Assembly: GCA_028622995.1 (NCBI GenBank)
Contig: JAJQJQ010000068.1
Location: forward strand, 558,001-622,000
Reading direction: 5' to 3'
Origin: Panagrolaimus kolymaensis
Lineage: Eukaryota; Nematoda; Chromadorea; Rhabditida; Panagrolaimidae
DNA: 64,000 nt
A program made the translations under genes and the position numbers. The notes under the pieces are model-generated. The model was given only the letters and a program-made list of their open reading frames with translations. It was not told the DNA's origin and searched no databases. Below are positions 34,717 through 48,000 of this stretch, one piece after another (the first letter of the stretch is position 1; every line of letters begins with the position of its first letter).

Positions 34717-37700
34717 CTATTTTTCGTAAATAATAAATTTTTAAGCGAAGATGAAAATGTAAATAATATAAAAAAGGTGACGTAAATCAAAATAAGAAAA
34801 AACCCTTTCTTTTTTTAAGATGAGAGGTTTTTTTTATTGTGTGAAAAATAATCGCCGGAAAAAGAAAGATATCTTCTCCCTTTTGTGAAAATATATGCTT
34901 CTGCAAAAAAATAATAAAAATAAACAGAGAATAAGTGTCTGCACCAAAAACTTTGAAGAAGAAATACAAGTGAGAACTGAGTTAAAGTTTTTCTTTTAAA
35001 AAAATAGGCGTTTATATATAAAAGCTTTTCCCCTTCTATGGAGCTTTGAGAAATAAACAACAACGAAAAAAGGGGTGGAACTAAAAGGGCGGAGAATGAA
35101 TGTCACCCTTTTTTTCTTCTTTGGCGGCAAACAACATTGGCACTCTTTGGACCTTCCTTTCTCTCAATGCCTTCTGGCAAGAGGCAAAAAAAAAATGGAA
35201 AAAAAGCGCGCGATAAAGGCAGTGAAAATATAAAAACATCCATGAAGCAAGAAGAAAATAAAGGTGTTGGGATGGAAAAGTAAAAAAACAGGATGTACTT
35301 TGAAGGGCAATGAAAAAAAATTTGAAGAAAACTGAGAGATACAAAGAAAAAAATTTGAGAGACAGTATAAATATTTTTTTTTGTATTCACATGTTTTTAA
35401 AATTTTTGATAAACACTTAAAGTTTAAAAAATTAATAACTTCTTTTTTATATTTTTGAAAAGTAAAATGTTATTAAAAGTCAAAAGGTTAAATTAACGTG
35501 AATCCCTTCTTTTTCTTTCAATGAAAAAATATGTGTCTTTTTGGTTAATCTCAAAGGCAATAATTACCATAAAAGCATTATAATTAAAATATGTGGGTCT
35601 CAAAGGAAATAGTATGTAATTAGCAGAAAACAAAAAAAAAGTAATCAAAGAAGCTTAAATTTTTTTTTGCAAATTTAACCCTTCACTTATTTAATTTTAT
35701 ATCTGTGTAGGTGGATGGAAAGAATCCTCATCCAAAAATAAAAATGCCCAGAGTTAAAAATTAATAAAAAAACCAATTCAAGGAAAGTTTGGATTTCAAA
35801 TTTTTTTAAAATTGAAAAAGAAAATTTTAACTTTTAAAAAACATAAAAATGGATGGTACTTTGACTTGGGTTCAAAAAACACACATTCAAACATTACTTT
35901 TTTATGTATAAAAAAAGTTTTTCTTTAATTGCTTTAAATTTTGTGAAGATGCTTAAAAAGTATGTCAAATAATTATTTTTTATATAAAGTGAAGCCACAA
36001 CTAAATTTAGCAAAAAGAATTGTAAAATCGTAAAAAATGGCTAACTATTATTTTTTGTTTGCAAGAAAAAAAAGTAAAGTTCCAGACAATTTATTTTTAA
36101 AATTACTTTTGCAAGAAAAGAAAAAAGAAAAGAGAAAAACTTGCAAAGAAAGAAAGCATTGTTAGAAAATAGAGAATTATGAAACTCAAAAGATAATTGT
36201 AGCGATTTGTGTTTTATTTCTTTTTTAAAAAAAAAGTGGAAATAAAAAACAATGAAAAGAAGTTTTGCACATTTTATGCTCGAACTAAAAAATATGGAAC
36301 AAATTTTTGTTCAAATCCCATTTTAATTAGGCAAATTTACATAGTTCGCAATTTCTTCTGAGGTTTCTCAATAATTTTTTCTTATGAAAAATTCCGTTAA
36401 TTTCATTTTGAAAAATTCCTTTAACAATATTTTCAAAATTTTGTAATTGTCTATTTTTGATATTTATTGATTCTAGTGCTTTCATTTTTTCATTCATTCA
36501 TTTTTTTTTTTTTTTTTTGGCTTTTTCTTTTCTTTGTTCCTTCCTTTTATTCCTACGCAGATTTTATTTTCATTCAATCAAAAGCTTTTAAAATAATATC
36601 TATCAAATTTCAATATTATTTTAAAAAATTTTAAAATGATTTTGAAAATTCCGGAAGCTCAGTGGCGTACATATAAATAATACTATCGTTCTATCTCGAA
36701 AATATTTTCTAAGTTTGGCAGTTTATAGGCTCAGGTTTTAAAAATTATTATTTAAATTTTTGTTTCAAAAATGCTTTTCTAAAATATTTTTTGGTTCCAC
36801 GAACGTTTAGGAAAGCAAAGTTTTGTTTGATAATTGGAAGTTGTTTTTTTCGGTGTCAGCTAGAATCCAGTTACAAATATTTCTCAATTCCTTGGTTTTT
36901 TTTTCTCTCAGAGATTTTCAAATAAACAAGAAACAAATAAATAAAAAAACAAGAAAAATCTTAGTCAACCATTGACCACCAAAAAAAAAGAAAACAAGCT
37001 ACTCTAGCTCAGATTTCAGAAGTTCGCTGCTCACAAACATGCTTTCTTTTTGCTCATGTTTTTCGAGCCAAAATAAAAAATAAAAAACACATTCCAATAA
37101 CTTGATTTATATTTATTGCCACCACTGACTTCTCCCAAGGCAATTTTTTTTGAACTATCAATGTTCAAGAAATTTCATTGAGTTACTTTTTCAAAAAAAA
37201 CTATACTAATTTTTCCAAATTTTTTTATGAATTTATTTCATTCATTAAATTGAGTCAATTCTGACCCCAAAAATAGACACATTTTTGTTTTTCTCTGACA
37301 AAAAAATGAAGAAAAATGATAGAAAAAAAGAATGGCTGCTAAATTATGCTAAAAGCTTTTTTTACTCTCAAATTTTCCATTCTAAAAACCCCGCTTTTTT
37401 TCGTTAAAAAAAGTCAAATTTGCGTATATTTTTTTTAATAATAAAATATAGTTTTTTTTTGTAACAATTTTATCATCCTTGATTGCCTTTTTCAAATTCA
37501 AGGGCATAAAAGGCACAGAAGCACCGAGAATTTTAAAAACTTCCCGTTTAAAAACTTATTTGATTTATATTTTTTGTGTGTATTTTCGTGACTTTTTTAT
37601 TTTATTTACATGAATGAGTTCAATAATCGACAAAAAGAAAATTAGGGAAATAAAATTTTCTTTTCCTTATTTTTTTGCTACAGCTAATCCATTTTTTCTT

Positions 37701-38229
37701 CAATGAAATAAAATAAAATTGAAATTTTTTAAACCGGAAAAGGAAATTTAATTTTTTTTAAACAAAATGGTTTTAAAAAAATGCTCTGTGTACTTTTTTT
37801 TGTAAATGTATTTTAAAATTTTAAACATCAAAAAAAGAATTTGGTCAACTCGAATAATGAATAATCTTGCAAGTATAAAATAAAGTTAGGGTATTAAAGA
37901 AAAATAATTTTAACAGCTTCGAGACTCTTTTAAAAATTATGGTTTAAAACATTAAATAATCTATTAAGATTTAATAAACATTAATAAGCAAAACATTTTT
38001 CAAAAATCATAAAAATTAAAAGGAACTTATGAATACAAAAAAAAACAACCGAAATCTAATAACAAGCGAAAAACTTTGGTCTTGAAATAAAATGATTTAA
38101 ACAACAAATTAATTGGAACGAATTCATAAATTTTGATTTCATTAAAAGTTTCTTTTTCTTTTGGAATTTTTCAACTCTCGGAAAATTGGAATTAAACCAA
38201 CACTTTTTTTTTCATTCGTGCCTTGGAAT
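34717..38229. other. Large AT-rich tract, probably intron
   Basis: No feature supported by eye; poly-A/T runs and low-complexity frames only. Confidence 0.4.
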
Positions 38230-38287
38230 TCAATTAATCTCTCCAGCAGCAGTGCCAATCTCAAATAGTCCAAACTCGTGGAGAGTT
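38230..38287 (-). CDS. Possible alternative terminal exon or hairpin RNA
   Basis: On the minus strand a frame after TTTGAAAG reads TLHEFGLFEIGTAAGEIN and then TGA. Alone in 3.5 kb of A/T sequence, the same bases also form a hairpin: CTCTCCA at 38239-38245 pairs with TGGAGAG at 38279-38285 around a 33-nt loop. It may be an alternative last exon of the gene that starts at 45056, or a small structured RNA. Confidence 0.25.
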
Positions 38288-39551
38288 CTTTCAAATAATT
38301 ATAGCCTGTTCATTTTTTTTATTTATTTCTGTGACGTTAAATAACCTAACTAAATTTATTACCTCTGTGAATTACAATTTTCTAACATATTTTTAAATGC
38401 TTCCAGTTTTTTTCATAAAAAAATTATAAATAATTATGCTTACAACATACTTTTAAGAACTTTTTTCATAGTTTATAGTTGCTAGAAATGCGAGTGTTTT
38501 TTGACGCATTACCAATTTAAAAAAATTTATATGTTTACTATTTCTTTTTTCTTTTTTATTTTCGAAGGGCATATTTCCGGTAATTAACAACAATCTCCAA
38601 ATTTTCTGTACTTTTCCCATATGACTGACTGACAATCATCCATCATAAATTTTCCCATAACTCAAAAAATGTGGTTTACCAAGAATACAAAGATCGAGAT
38701 TTCTTTCTTTCACTTATAAAATTAAAATTCCTCCATCAATGTTTTTAAATAAGTTATTAATCCTTAAAAATAAGAAAATGGAAACAATGAATCCTTTAAA
38801 AAGAGAGATTTTAGCCACTATAAGAAAATGGAAGATGAGAGAGAAAAGGTGAAAAGGATTATTATTACCTAAGATTAGTTTAAGATATTAAAGAAATTTT
38901 TAGAAAGTAAGGCAAGTAGCTCGCTTTTATGTGCAGTGTTCTTTATTTTTCTTTTTTTGTCTCACATTCCTGCCAATATTTAAAATGAAATTGAAGTTTT
39001 TGTTATTAGCAGATTAAAAAATTCATTCCATTCAATTATAATAAATGAAATTAAAATCCAAATTACTTAATTCAAGTGACAAAAATCATATGATAAAGTA
39101 AAATCTTCAAAAGAAAGGATTATGGAAAAATCGAGAAAAATCTTAATAATTTTTGCTTTTTTGTTTAAAAATATCTAAACTCTAGTAATCTTGGAAATAT
39201 GCAAATTTTTATTAAATGTAAAAAAGTGTGAAATTAGTCGCCAAATCGCAAGGAACGGAACTTTCAAATAGAAAAATATTAAATTATTTTTTCGAGATAA
39301 AATTAAGAATGCAACTCTTATGATGAGCTGCAAACCTAACATAATTTTTTTTATCAATTCTCAAAAAATTCAAATCCTTTCAATTAAAGAGATTATAGCC
39401 TCCTGTATTTGCAACTATGTTTTTTTGTATCTTGCTTTTTTGAATTTTCAAAAAAAATATATTTTAGTTGTTTGTAAAAATAAAAACTATAAAAAATTCA
39501 AAAGTCACCACTAAATCCATCCTTTGCATGTTTATTTGTGTGTGTGTAGCT
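38288..39551. other. AT-rich tract, probably intron
   Basis: No feature seen. Confidence 0.35.
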
Positions 39552-39559
39552 GTTGTGAG

Positions 39560-40005
39560 TAGGGTAAATTATCCCGTACCGTCTCCAAAAAAAGCGGGAA
39601 CGGGAATGTTCCCGTTTGACCACGGGATTTTTCACGGGAATAAAACGGGAATAAAAATTTTTCGGGAACGGGAAGACGGAAACTTATCCCGTACCGTCCC
39701 GCCGGGAATTCCCAAGGGAATATTTAAATTTTTTGAATAAAATATGGTTTATAAGTCTCAAAAAATATAGTTTAATGAAAAGCTTATCAAAATAACACAT
39801 ATTTCATTGTTTGGAATAATTTAAAACTAAAATATGGCTTTTAGCAAAAATTGTTAAACTTGTTAACGGGAACAAAAAGTCGGCGGGAATGATTCTCGGG
39901 AATAAAACGGGAATGGAAATTTGACGGGAATGGGAACACGGGAACGAATCCCGTACCGTTCCCGCGGGAATTCCCGGCGGGAAAGGTACGGGATAATTTA
40001 CCCTA
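39560..40005. mobile_element. Non-autonomous hAT-type element 3 (CGGGAA-rich)
   Basis: The ends are TAGGGTAAATTATCCCG and its reverse complement, identical for about 21 bp, and GTTGTGAG (39552-39559, 40006-40013) is the 8-bp target duplication. The TAGGG start resembles Ac-type hAT termini. The 446-bp body holds two diverged copies of a CGGGAA-rich block around an AT-rich centre. No coding capacity. Confidence 0.88.
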
Positions 40006-40013
40006 GTTGTGAG

Positions 40014-43000
40014 TTGATATATTTTTGTGTCATCTAAATGCCATAACATCTTATTTTTGCAAAAGTAAAAAAAAAGATGTCCTTGAAAAAATAAAATAAA
40101 AATAGTTTCATAGATTTAAAATTCAAAATATTTTTAAGCTCCAAGAATTATTTAATCTTTTAAATTTCCACTTCTTAATTTTTTGGTTTTTGAAATAATA
40201 ACAAAAATTTTAATGGGTTTGATCTTTTTTGAGAGACCTTTTTATGGTATGTTTGTTTCCGTTTTAACTACAAAAAAATTAAATATAATGTTTTTATATG
40301 ATCCATAAAAGTGAAGATATAAAAACATTTTTTAAATCTTTTGGAACGAATCAACAACACAACAAAATGATTTTAATCCCAAAGCAAAAATAAGAAAAAA
40401 TACAAAATATGTTTGGAATGTTCTGAGCATGTGTTTAATGGAATTTGTATCTTTTAGCTAATTTTTAAAATTTAAAATTTCAGTTAAATTTTGCCAAATA
40501 CTTTTTTTATAAAAACTAAATTATTTTTTAGCTCAGGGATAAAAGTGATAAAGATGACACAGAATAAAATTTTCTTGCCATAAAACTTTGGATTTTGACC
40601 ATATCGAAAATCGTACGAAAAAAAAAAGTCTTTAATTCTTCCACATCAATGCTTTTCCCCAAAAAATTTTTCTTCACTTTTTATCTGCTTTTTCACGCTT
40701 TTCAAACAAACCAACCATAAAAGTGCGTAAAACTATAACCACTTTTTAACAATCCTTTTACACACCGCTGACGAAGACCTACGATTTTTTATACATCCTA
40801 AATAATATAAGGAAGTCAACAAGGAAAGCACAATAGAAAACTAAAAACTATTAAAAGTTAGTTTTATTTTTTTCACTAAATTAAAAAATAAATATGAAGA
40901 AAAAAGTCAGCGAAGTGTACTTAAAAAATTTTGTTTGGTACAAAGGAGAAAAAAAAATGAACTTCCGGTCTTGCCCCAATTTTTGTGTCTCTGAAGTGCA
41001 CCAAACGAAGACAATCGGGATTTAATTTTTTCACTCTTAGAAGGAGACAGGATTTATCAAAAAATGTTTTTTTTTATTATTAAATGGAGTAATTAAAAAC
41101 AAAAAAACATAAGCAAAAAAAGAAGTAAGAAAAATTTGAAGGAACAGTTTTTGGACTTTGCTTTTACTATTAAAATGTATGGATTAACCTTTGCTTTTTA
41201 AAGGGGCTTTATTGGAAGGAATTTAAAAATCATTTTTGACATTTTAAAGAATCTTAAAAATTCTTTAGAAATTGAGAAGCAAATGGTTTTAGTGATTTAG
41301 CGAAAATCAAGCAAATTTTTGTCATACTAAACCTTTTCTAAATATAATACAAAAAGCAAAGAAATCGAAAAATACAAGAAGAGTCAGTCTCAAATGAGCG
41401 CGACACATCGTCACAATAAAAATTTTCATCTTATTAGTAAAGATTTACCACAAAATGATCTGAGATTAATAATGGCATTTATTTTTAATTAAATCAAAAA
41501 TTAACTTCTATCGTTTTTTATTAATTCATACACATCACCCGGAAGGAAGCTTTATGGTCATTTAATTATTTCCTAATCCATCCATCCTTGCTACTAATAA
41601 TAACAAAAACTTTTCTCTTATCTAATCTCCCCATGACTCCTTCAATCATTTCCTTTTCTGCACTTCTATTCCAATTAACATATCTCTCAAAATGTAAAAA
41701 ATAAGGAAGTGTGAAGTCAAAAAAATAAATAAAGACGAAGACGAACCAACACATTACTTTTTTTGCATCAACTCGGCTGATTCATATAAAAAATTAGCCT
41801 AATTTTTTAGTGATAAACCTTTTCCGTTTTCCATTTTTTTTTGTTTTTCTAATTTTCTTGTTTATTTTTTCGTTGCTTTTCCTCAAACTTTTTTTTGATT
41901 ATATAAGTGACTTCATTTGGTATCTTTTTTTGTCTCATCAGTTTTAAAGAAAAAAATGTAAAAATGAGTTAGTGAAAAATATGTAATTTTTAAAAAGGGT
42001 TTTAAAAAAAATAACTTATAAAAACAAGGAAGTAAGAATTCTTTTTTTTTGTTGTTGTGGAAAATGTGTGCAAGACTTAAAAAAAACTTAAAAGTCTTAA
42101 AGAAAGGGACTTTGTTTGTGAAAAAAAAATGTGCCAAAAATGTTTTTTATTTGTGACTTTTGTTTAAGAACAATAATGTCAATGTTTAGAAGGCAAATAA
42201 AATTGAACTTTATTCTAAAAAACGGGGACTTTTTTAAAAATAATTATTATTTACTGGTAAATTTAAGGTTTAATTTTTTTTAAAACTGAAGTATCTAATC
42301 AAAACAAATAGTTTCATTACAAAAAGTCTGAGAAAAAAAAAACAGCCTTGGGGAAAATGACGCTGGTGCTAGCCTTTCTATTGTCTTTTTTCACACAGTT
42401 TTAAAATTCCAAAACTTGAAAATTAAAGGTTTAAAAAACATTACAAACGTCTAAGGGATGAGTTGCTTTGCTAATTTGCAACCTTTTAAAACCTATTAAG
42501 AAACCCACACAAGTATCAAAAAATTGCGTCGTTGTTTTTTTAAACAACTAACTTCAAATTTTTGAGTTTGTGAAAGTTTAGTCATGCTTTTTTTAAGAAC
42601 CACATATTTTTGCATTTTGCATTTTGTGTTTTGTTCAAGGAAGTCAAATATAATTTAGCTTTTATTTAAACTTTCAATAAAAAAAGTTTAAAAATTGCAA
42701 TTGCAAAATTATTAAAGCGTGCAAAATTTAATAGTTTTTTTCTCTGAAAAAAAAGTTTATAATTCTTAAATTATTTTCTCATTTTCGGGGGTTTATTTTA
42801 ATTTTTAAAAAAAATAGAGAATATTTTTTTTTATATAAAACCTTGGGCATTTTCATGGATTTATTTTTCCATTGCTTTTCTTACATTAGACAACCAATAA
42901 TTGGTTCGTCCAAAAACTTGCGCTTTCATAAATTTGTTTTTTTTCTTCCAAAGCACTTTTGAGTTTTGTTTTTATCGAAAAACATTTTATTCTTTCATTT

Positions 43001-43498
43001 TTCAAAGCTTTTCTTTTTACAAATAAAGAAAGTGTTCTAAGAAAAATAATCCAATAAACATCATTTTCAAAACTTTAAAGAACGAAAAAATGGTTTTTTA
43101 GAATTGATGATTCAATGAGAAAAACAAAAAAATTAATAATCTTGCGTTTCAAACGACAAAATTATTTAAAAACAAGTCTGGCACAGCTTAATGGAAAATA
43201 TAAAAAATATTGTTATGTTTAAAAAAATTCTGTAGTTACACACAGGTTTGAGAAAGAAAAAAAGAAACCTTATTATCCCTAAATAATCATTTTTCACAAA
43301 AACAAAGCTAAAAATATAAGCGCTTGCTTGCTTGACGTGATGCAAAATAAAAAATTGATACTATTTTTGAATAAAATTATTAAACCAAAAACAAACAAAA
43401 AAGTAATAGAGAGAGAGAGAGATAGGATATTATGTCTTAAATAATTTTAAATTGCATTTGACATGTTTTTTTATTGCATGGCAGTCAAAATAAAAATA
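40014..43498. other. AT-rich tract, probably intron
   Basis: Mostly featureless. At 41566-41690 on the minus strand a frame after CATTTTGAG reads RYVNWNRSAEKEMIEGVMGR and ends ...SKDGWIRK. It is protein-like but its phases could not be connected to other exons. Confidence 0.35.
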
Positions 43499-43506
43499 GT
43501 CAATAG

Positions 43507-44062
43507 CAGTGATGTTCCTTCGCCCGCTCTTCGCCCGCCCGCGAGCCGCCCGCAGGCGCCCGCCCGCGGGCGGCGGGCGGGCGACGGGCGGAGTCTTGGA
43601 AATTTTGCGGGCGGCGGGCGGAGGGCTACAAAAATGCTGGCGATATTTGATTTAAAATTTTTTTTCAATCTATATTGTCACTATATTCGTATTGGTTGTA
43701 GCGATAGTAGCTATATTAAAATTTTTGTTTTGTATTTTATTGTTTAGCAATTTTACATTTGTAGCGGTAAGAGGCCGCTCGAAATAATTTAATTTTAATT
43801 TTTAGTAATTTTTAATAATTGTAAATAATATAATTTGTAGCACAGTATTTTTAAATATATGCACATGCAAAAAAAATTTTAATAAAATATTTTCAATTTT
43901 TTTAGTCATATTTAGCTTTTTTGAGAAAAAAAGAGCATGCGGGCGGGCGCGGGCGTTCTTTTGAAAAAATGACGGGCGCTCGGGCGGGCGCGGGCGAGTT
44001 TTTGGAAATGCCGCGGGCGGCGAGCGGGCGACGGGCGGGAAAAATGACAAGGAACAACACTG
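43507..44062. mobile_element. Non-autonomous hAT-type element 4 (GGGCGGGCG-rich)
   Basis: CAGTGATGTTCCTT at the left faces AAGGAACAACACTG at the right (one mismatch), and GTCAATAG (43499-43506, 44063-44070) is the 8-bp target duplication. The 556-bp element has GGGCGGGC-rich blocks at both ends and a long AT-rich centre. The two open frames over its ends are products of the repeat. Confidence 0.88.
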
Positions 44063-44070
44063 GTCAATAG

Positions 44071-44972
44071 TCACATTATTTAAAGAAGGGATCATAAAAA
44101 CAGAAAAACAAAAAATAAAACAATAATGTTTATATTATTACTAAGCATATTAATTTTTTTAACAAAAACTTTGAAGTTTTTATAATCACAAAAAAATTCA
44201 ATATAAAGGTCCAATTTTAAATTTTCCATACCATTCGATGCACTTTCTTTGCTTTTGTTTCTTTGCTTTTGTTAATTTTTACAAATTCTGCCTCCAAAAA
44301 AGATGACTTTAAAATTTTTACTTTTTGTGTAAAATTTATTTAAAAAACTTTTTTTTGGTGTCATAGGCACAACATGACACACAAAAAAAGCATTAAAAAA
44401 TAAATATCTTTAAAAAAGTATGAAAATGTGATTTTATTTAAAAATTATAACTAAAAGTACAAAACTGAATAAAAAGTTTTATTATTTTTGTAAAAAAAAT
44501 TAATAAGAAAAATTAGTTTAAATTTATTTGTTATTGGTAAAACCGTGTACGTATGTCCATTTAATTTTTAAATTTTAAAACGATTATTCTAGAAATGGAA
44601 GGTTCGCTCAAATCATCCCTAAAATGTGAAAGAAATTTGTCTGACCAAAATATGATTCTTTAAAATTCAATTAAATGTAATTCGAGAACAAAAAACGTAC
44701 AATAAAGTTAACCTTAGCTTAAAATTTTTAAGAATCGACTATTTTTGTTTTTTTAATGATAAACAAAACTAAGATTTTACCTAATTTTGGAAACTTTGTT
44801 GTAGATAATTCGGTCTCGAAAGAAATTATTTTTTTTAAATCAACGGAAGCCATGATTTACATAAAATCCGATTATTTTTTTCTCAAGTTCTGTATTTTTC
44901 CCTTGCAAGTATACTCCCATGTTTTGTATGAAAAAAATTAAAGAAAAAAAAGTTAAAACTTGTTAAACTTAC
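44071..44972. other. AT-rich tract, probably first intron
   Basis: No feature supported. Confidence 0.35.
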
Positions 44973-45056
44973 AATATCATTTGAATCGGTGCTACTATTT
45001 CTTGAAAATGCCATTTGCCTTTCAAATCTCATACGTCTTGCACTTAGGGTGCTCAT
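44973..45056 (-). CDS. Start exon of a long-intron gene
   Basis: An ATG at 45056 opens exactly 28 codons before a GTAAGT donor at 44972. The peptide MSTLSARRMRFERQMAFSRN, then SSTDSND, is basic then Ser-rich, like an N-terminal regulatory segment with possible phosphorylation sites. Codon quality is far better than in the flanks. It ends in phase 0, as needed for the terminal exon at 33913. The intervening exons are not all identified, so the link is inferred. Confidence 0.45.
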
Positions 45057-48000
45057 TACATCGAAAATGATTATGAAATATTTATATTTTACGGGCGTGA
45101 AGAAGAAGTTTCAAAAAAAAAAAATATCAGGACCAAAAAGAAACACTGCTGTTGTTGTTTTTCAAACTAAAAAAGCTTTCTTTCACTCGTGTGCTTTTTT
45201 TGGTAAAGATCGTTGCTGCTGCTTTTTTTTTACTTTGGAAGGAGTCAAGTTTTGGTCAAGGAAAATAAGTTACTCTAAAAAACAATACTTTTTAATGCTT
45301 TTATTTATTTTTATTCTAAAAATACGGCAAACCACGATGCATTTCATTTTAAAAAAAAGTAGGGTTTTTTACAACGGAAATGGAAATACTGGAGAGAAAA
45401 AAATGACGCGAACAAGTTTGTTTTGTACATAAAAACAAAAAAACTATTTTGAAAAGTAAAAAATGGAAGTTAGTGAAATAAGTCGAGACAACATCGTAAA
45501 GAAAAACAAGGGAGGCAAAAAAAAGTATTAGTTTAAGAACAATAAAAAGTCTATGGAGATAAAAAAAAAATAGAAAAATCTTCTTTTTTTAGGAAATTGT
45601 TCCAAATTTATTTTAGGAATGTCTATTAAAAAACTCATTGCAAAAAAAACAAAATAAAAGAAACCCAGAAAATTTTGACCTAATTAAAAATTTGGACATT
45701 TAAAAAACAGCGTATTTTGGAAAATTGCAAAAAAAAAATAGAAAATTATCTGGACACCTAATTTTCTAACAACAGCAGAAAAAAAAGACTAAAATGGAAA
45801 TTTTACGGAATTTAAAATTTATACATAAGAATTAAACATTAAATAATTAATTATCTCAGAGAATACAAAAAGTATGACAACAAAGTCGCAAAGGAATTTG
45901 ATTCAGCCTATTTTATGTTAAAACTTTCTCTTTATGAAACCAATTAATAAAAGTACATACATATAATAAAAAAAATAACTAAGATTTCAGATGATTTTTA
46001 TTGTCCTTTCTAAAAAAAATTTCTTCGCGTCATCGAAACATTGCAAAGTTATCTGAGGGTTATAATAAATAAAATGATTTAAAAGAATGACAAGTTTAGC
46101 GTCTGAACCTTTATTTATTTTTAGTCTTTTTTTTAATTACACGGAAATTCAAAAGATTCATATTTTATCATTTTCTAACAACAAAAATGTTTGTAAGCGA
46201 CTTAACAAAGAAATTTTGTGGACAAATCTGAGTAAAGAAAAAAAACTGAAATTGAGATAACAAAGTTTTAATGTTTCTTAAAGATCTTTGATTTTTTACA
46301 CTCATTCAAAAGTGTTAAATATTTAAAATTTTGAAGGGTCGCTAAATAATTGACAACAACGAACATTCGGAATGTGTTTCAAAGAGGCTACAAAAAAAAA
46401 TGCATAAAAACAATACTTTTGTTTTTTGATCGCGTGGAAGAAAAGCTATAAAAAAGTCAAAGAAGATTTTCCTACCAATAAAAATAATGAAAACCATAAA
46501 AAGCCTTTGGAATGTGAAAGTTATTAAAATTAAAAAATTATTGCTCTTCGAATGAATAAAAAAAGATATTAAAAATCATGGACAAACAAAGACAAACAAA
46601 GACAAAGTTTCAAGTTTCTTTTTTTTTTAGTTTTATGGATAAAATTAAAATTCCAATGGATTGGTTCCAAAACATGAAAGTCAAAAGTCAAAAAAAATGC
46701 TAAAGAAAAAACCGTATATAATAAAAATTTTTATTGATGCACAAACTTTTATTTTATTGGTGGGTAATAAAATAAACTTCTAAGAAGAGAAAAACAAAAA
46801 AACGCGAGAAAGAGACTTAAAAAAGCGGGGGAGAAAATAAAATAAAAAAATAAACTCGATTTTTTTTAGGTTTCGAAGAAGGATGGATGACCACCACCGA
46901 ATGGAAGGGAAACATAAATGGATGGATGATAAACCGTTTAGGCATGGTAATTTAATAATAATAAAAAGTAAAAAAAATGTGAAGGCGTTTATTTTTTGTT
47001 TTGAAAAAAACCGTAGAAAAAAGAGTTGAACAGTGTAATAAAAAACACACGATATCGGTCTCGAAAATAAGGAAAGAAAGTGTTTTTGGTCACTTAAAAA
47101 AATTAAATGCTAGCTTCTGTAAAATTAATAAAATTTCCTTGGAAACGTTAAACAATTTAAATCCATTAACTTTTTTTATTTCTAAAAACAAAAAAAAGAA
47201 GAAAAAAGTCAAGAAAAGCTTCGGGAAGCTGCAAAGTCACATTCTTCCTCGAAAAAAAAAAGTTGAAATTTTTATTAAACAAATAAGCAACAACAAAAAA
47301 ATTGTACTCCCTCAACAAACGTGAAAAAAGAAAAAAAGAAGAATAGAATGGAAATGGCATTATTATTGCCTGAGGGCAAATAAAAAAATAAAAATGAAAT
47401 AATAAAAAGAAATGCAAAAGCAACCCAAACACGCGAGCAAGGAGGACATATGGTATTTATTTTAACAAAAAAAATATATAGAGAGAATGAACTTGAACTT
47501 TGCCATTATAAAAAAATGAAGGAAAGTAAAAGCTTTAAAAAATTTTTTTGTGGTAGTAGCCATAAAACGAAAAATTGTGGAATAACAAAACAAATTTCTT
47601 TAATTTAAGTTACGTAAAGTTAACTTAAGAGAATTAAAGAAAAAAGTGAAAAGATTATAAATTTAAAATGACGAATTTGTTTTATTTTGTTTTAGTGTAT
47701 TTAGATTAAAATGCAAAGGCAAAGTCAATGGGTTTTCAAAAAAAGCAAAAAGAAAAATACATCAAAAGCTTGTTTTTTAATGTAAAAAAAAAAACAGAGA
47801 CGCAATAAACTTTGAAGAAAGATGTTTGATTTTAAGATTAATTCCAGTTTCAAATATAATAAATTTTGAAGAAAGAAGTTTAAATTTGTGGACAAAAAAA
47901 AGAAGGAGGTTAAGGACAAAAATAAAACACGTGAGTTAACATATGTATAGCAAGAACCAGCATGCGAAAGGTTGATATCTGGAGTTTTCTTTCGAGACAA

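Noticed and set aside
39468..40049. Frames rich in Gly, Pro and Phe
   Set aside because: They lie within hAT-type element 3 and its inverted ends.
43463..43747. Pro/Arg/Ala-rich frames on both strands
   Set aside because: They arise from the GGGCGGGC arrays of hAT-type element 4.
46900..47340. 107-codon Lys-rich frame
   Set aside because: Poly-A-driven composition and no supporting signals.
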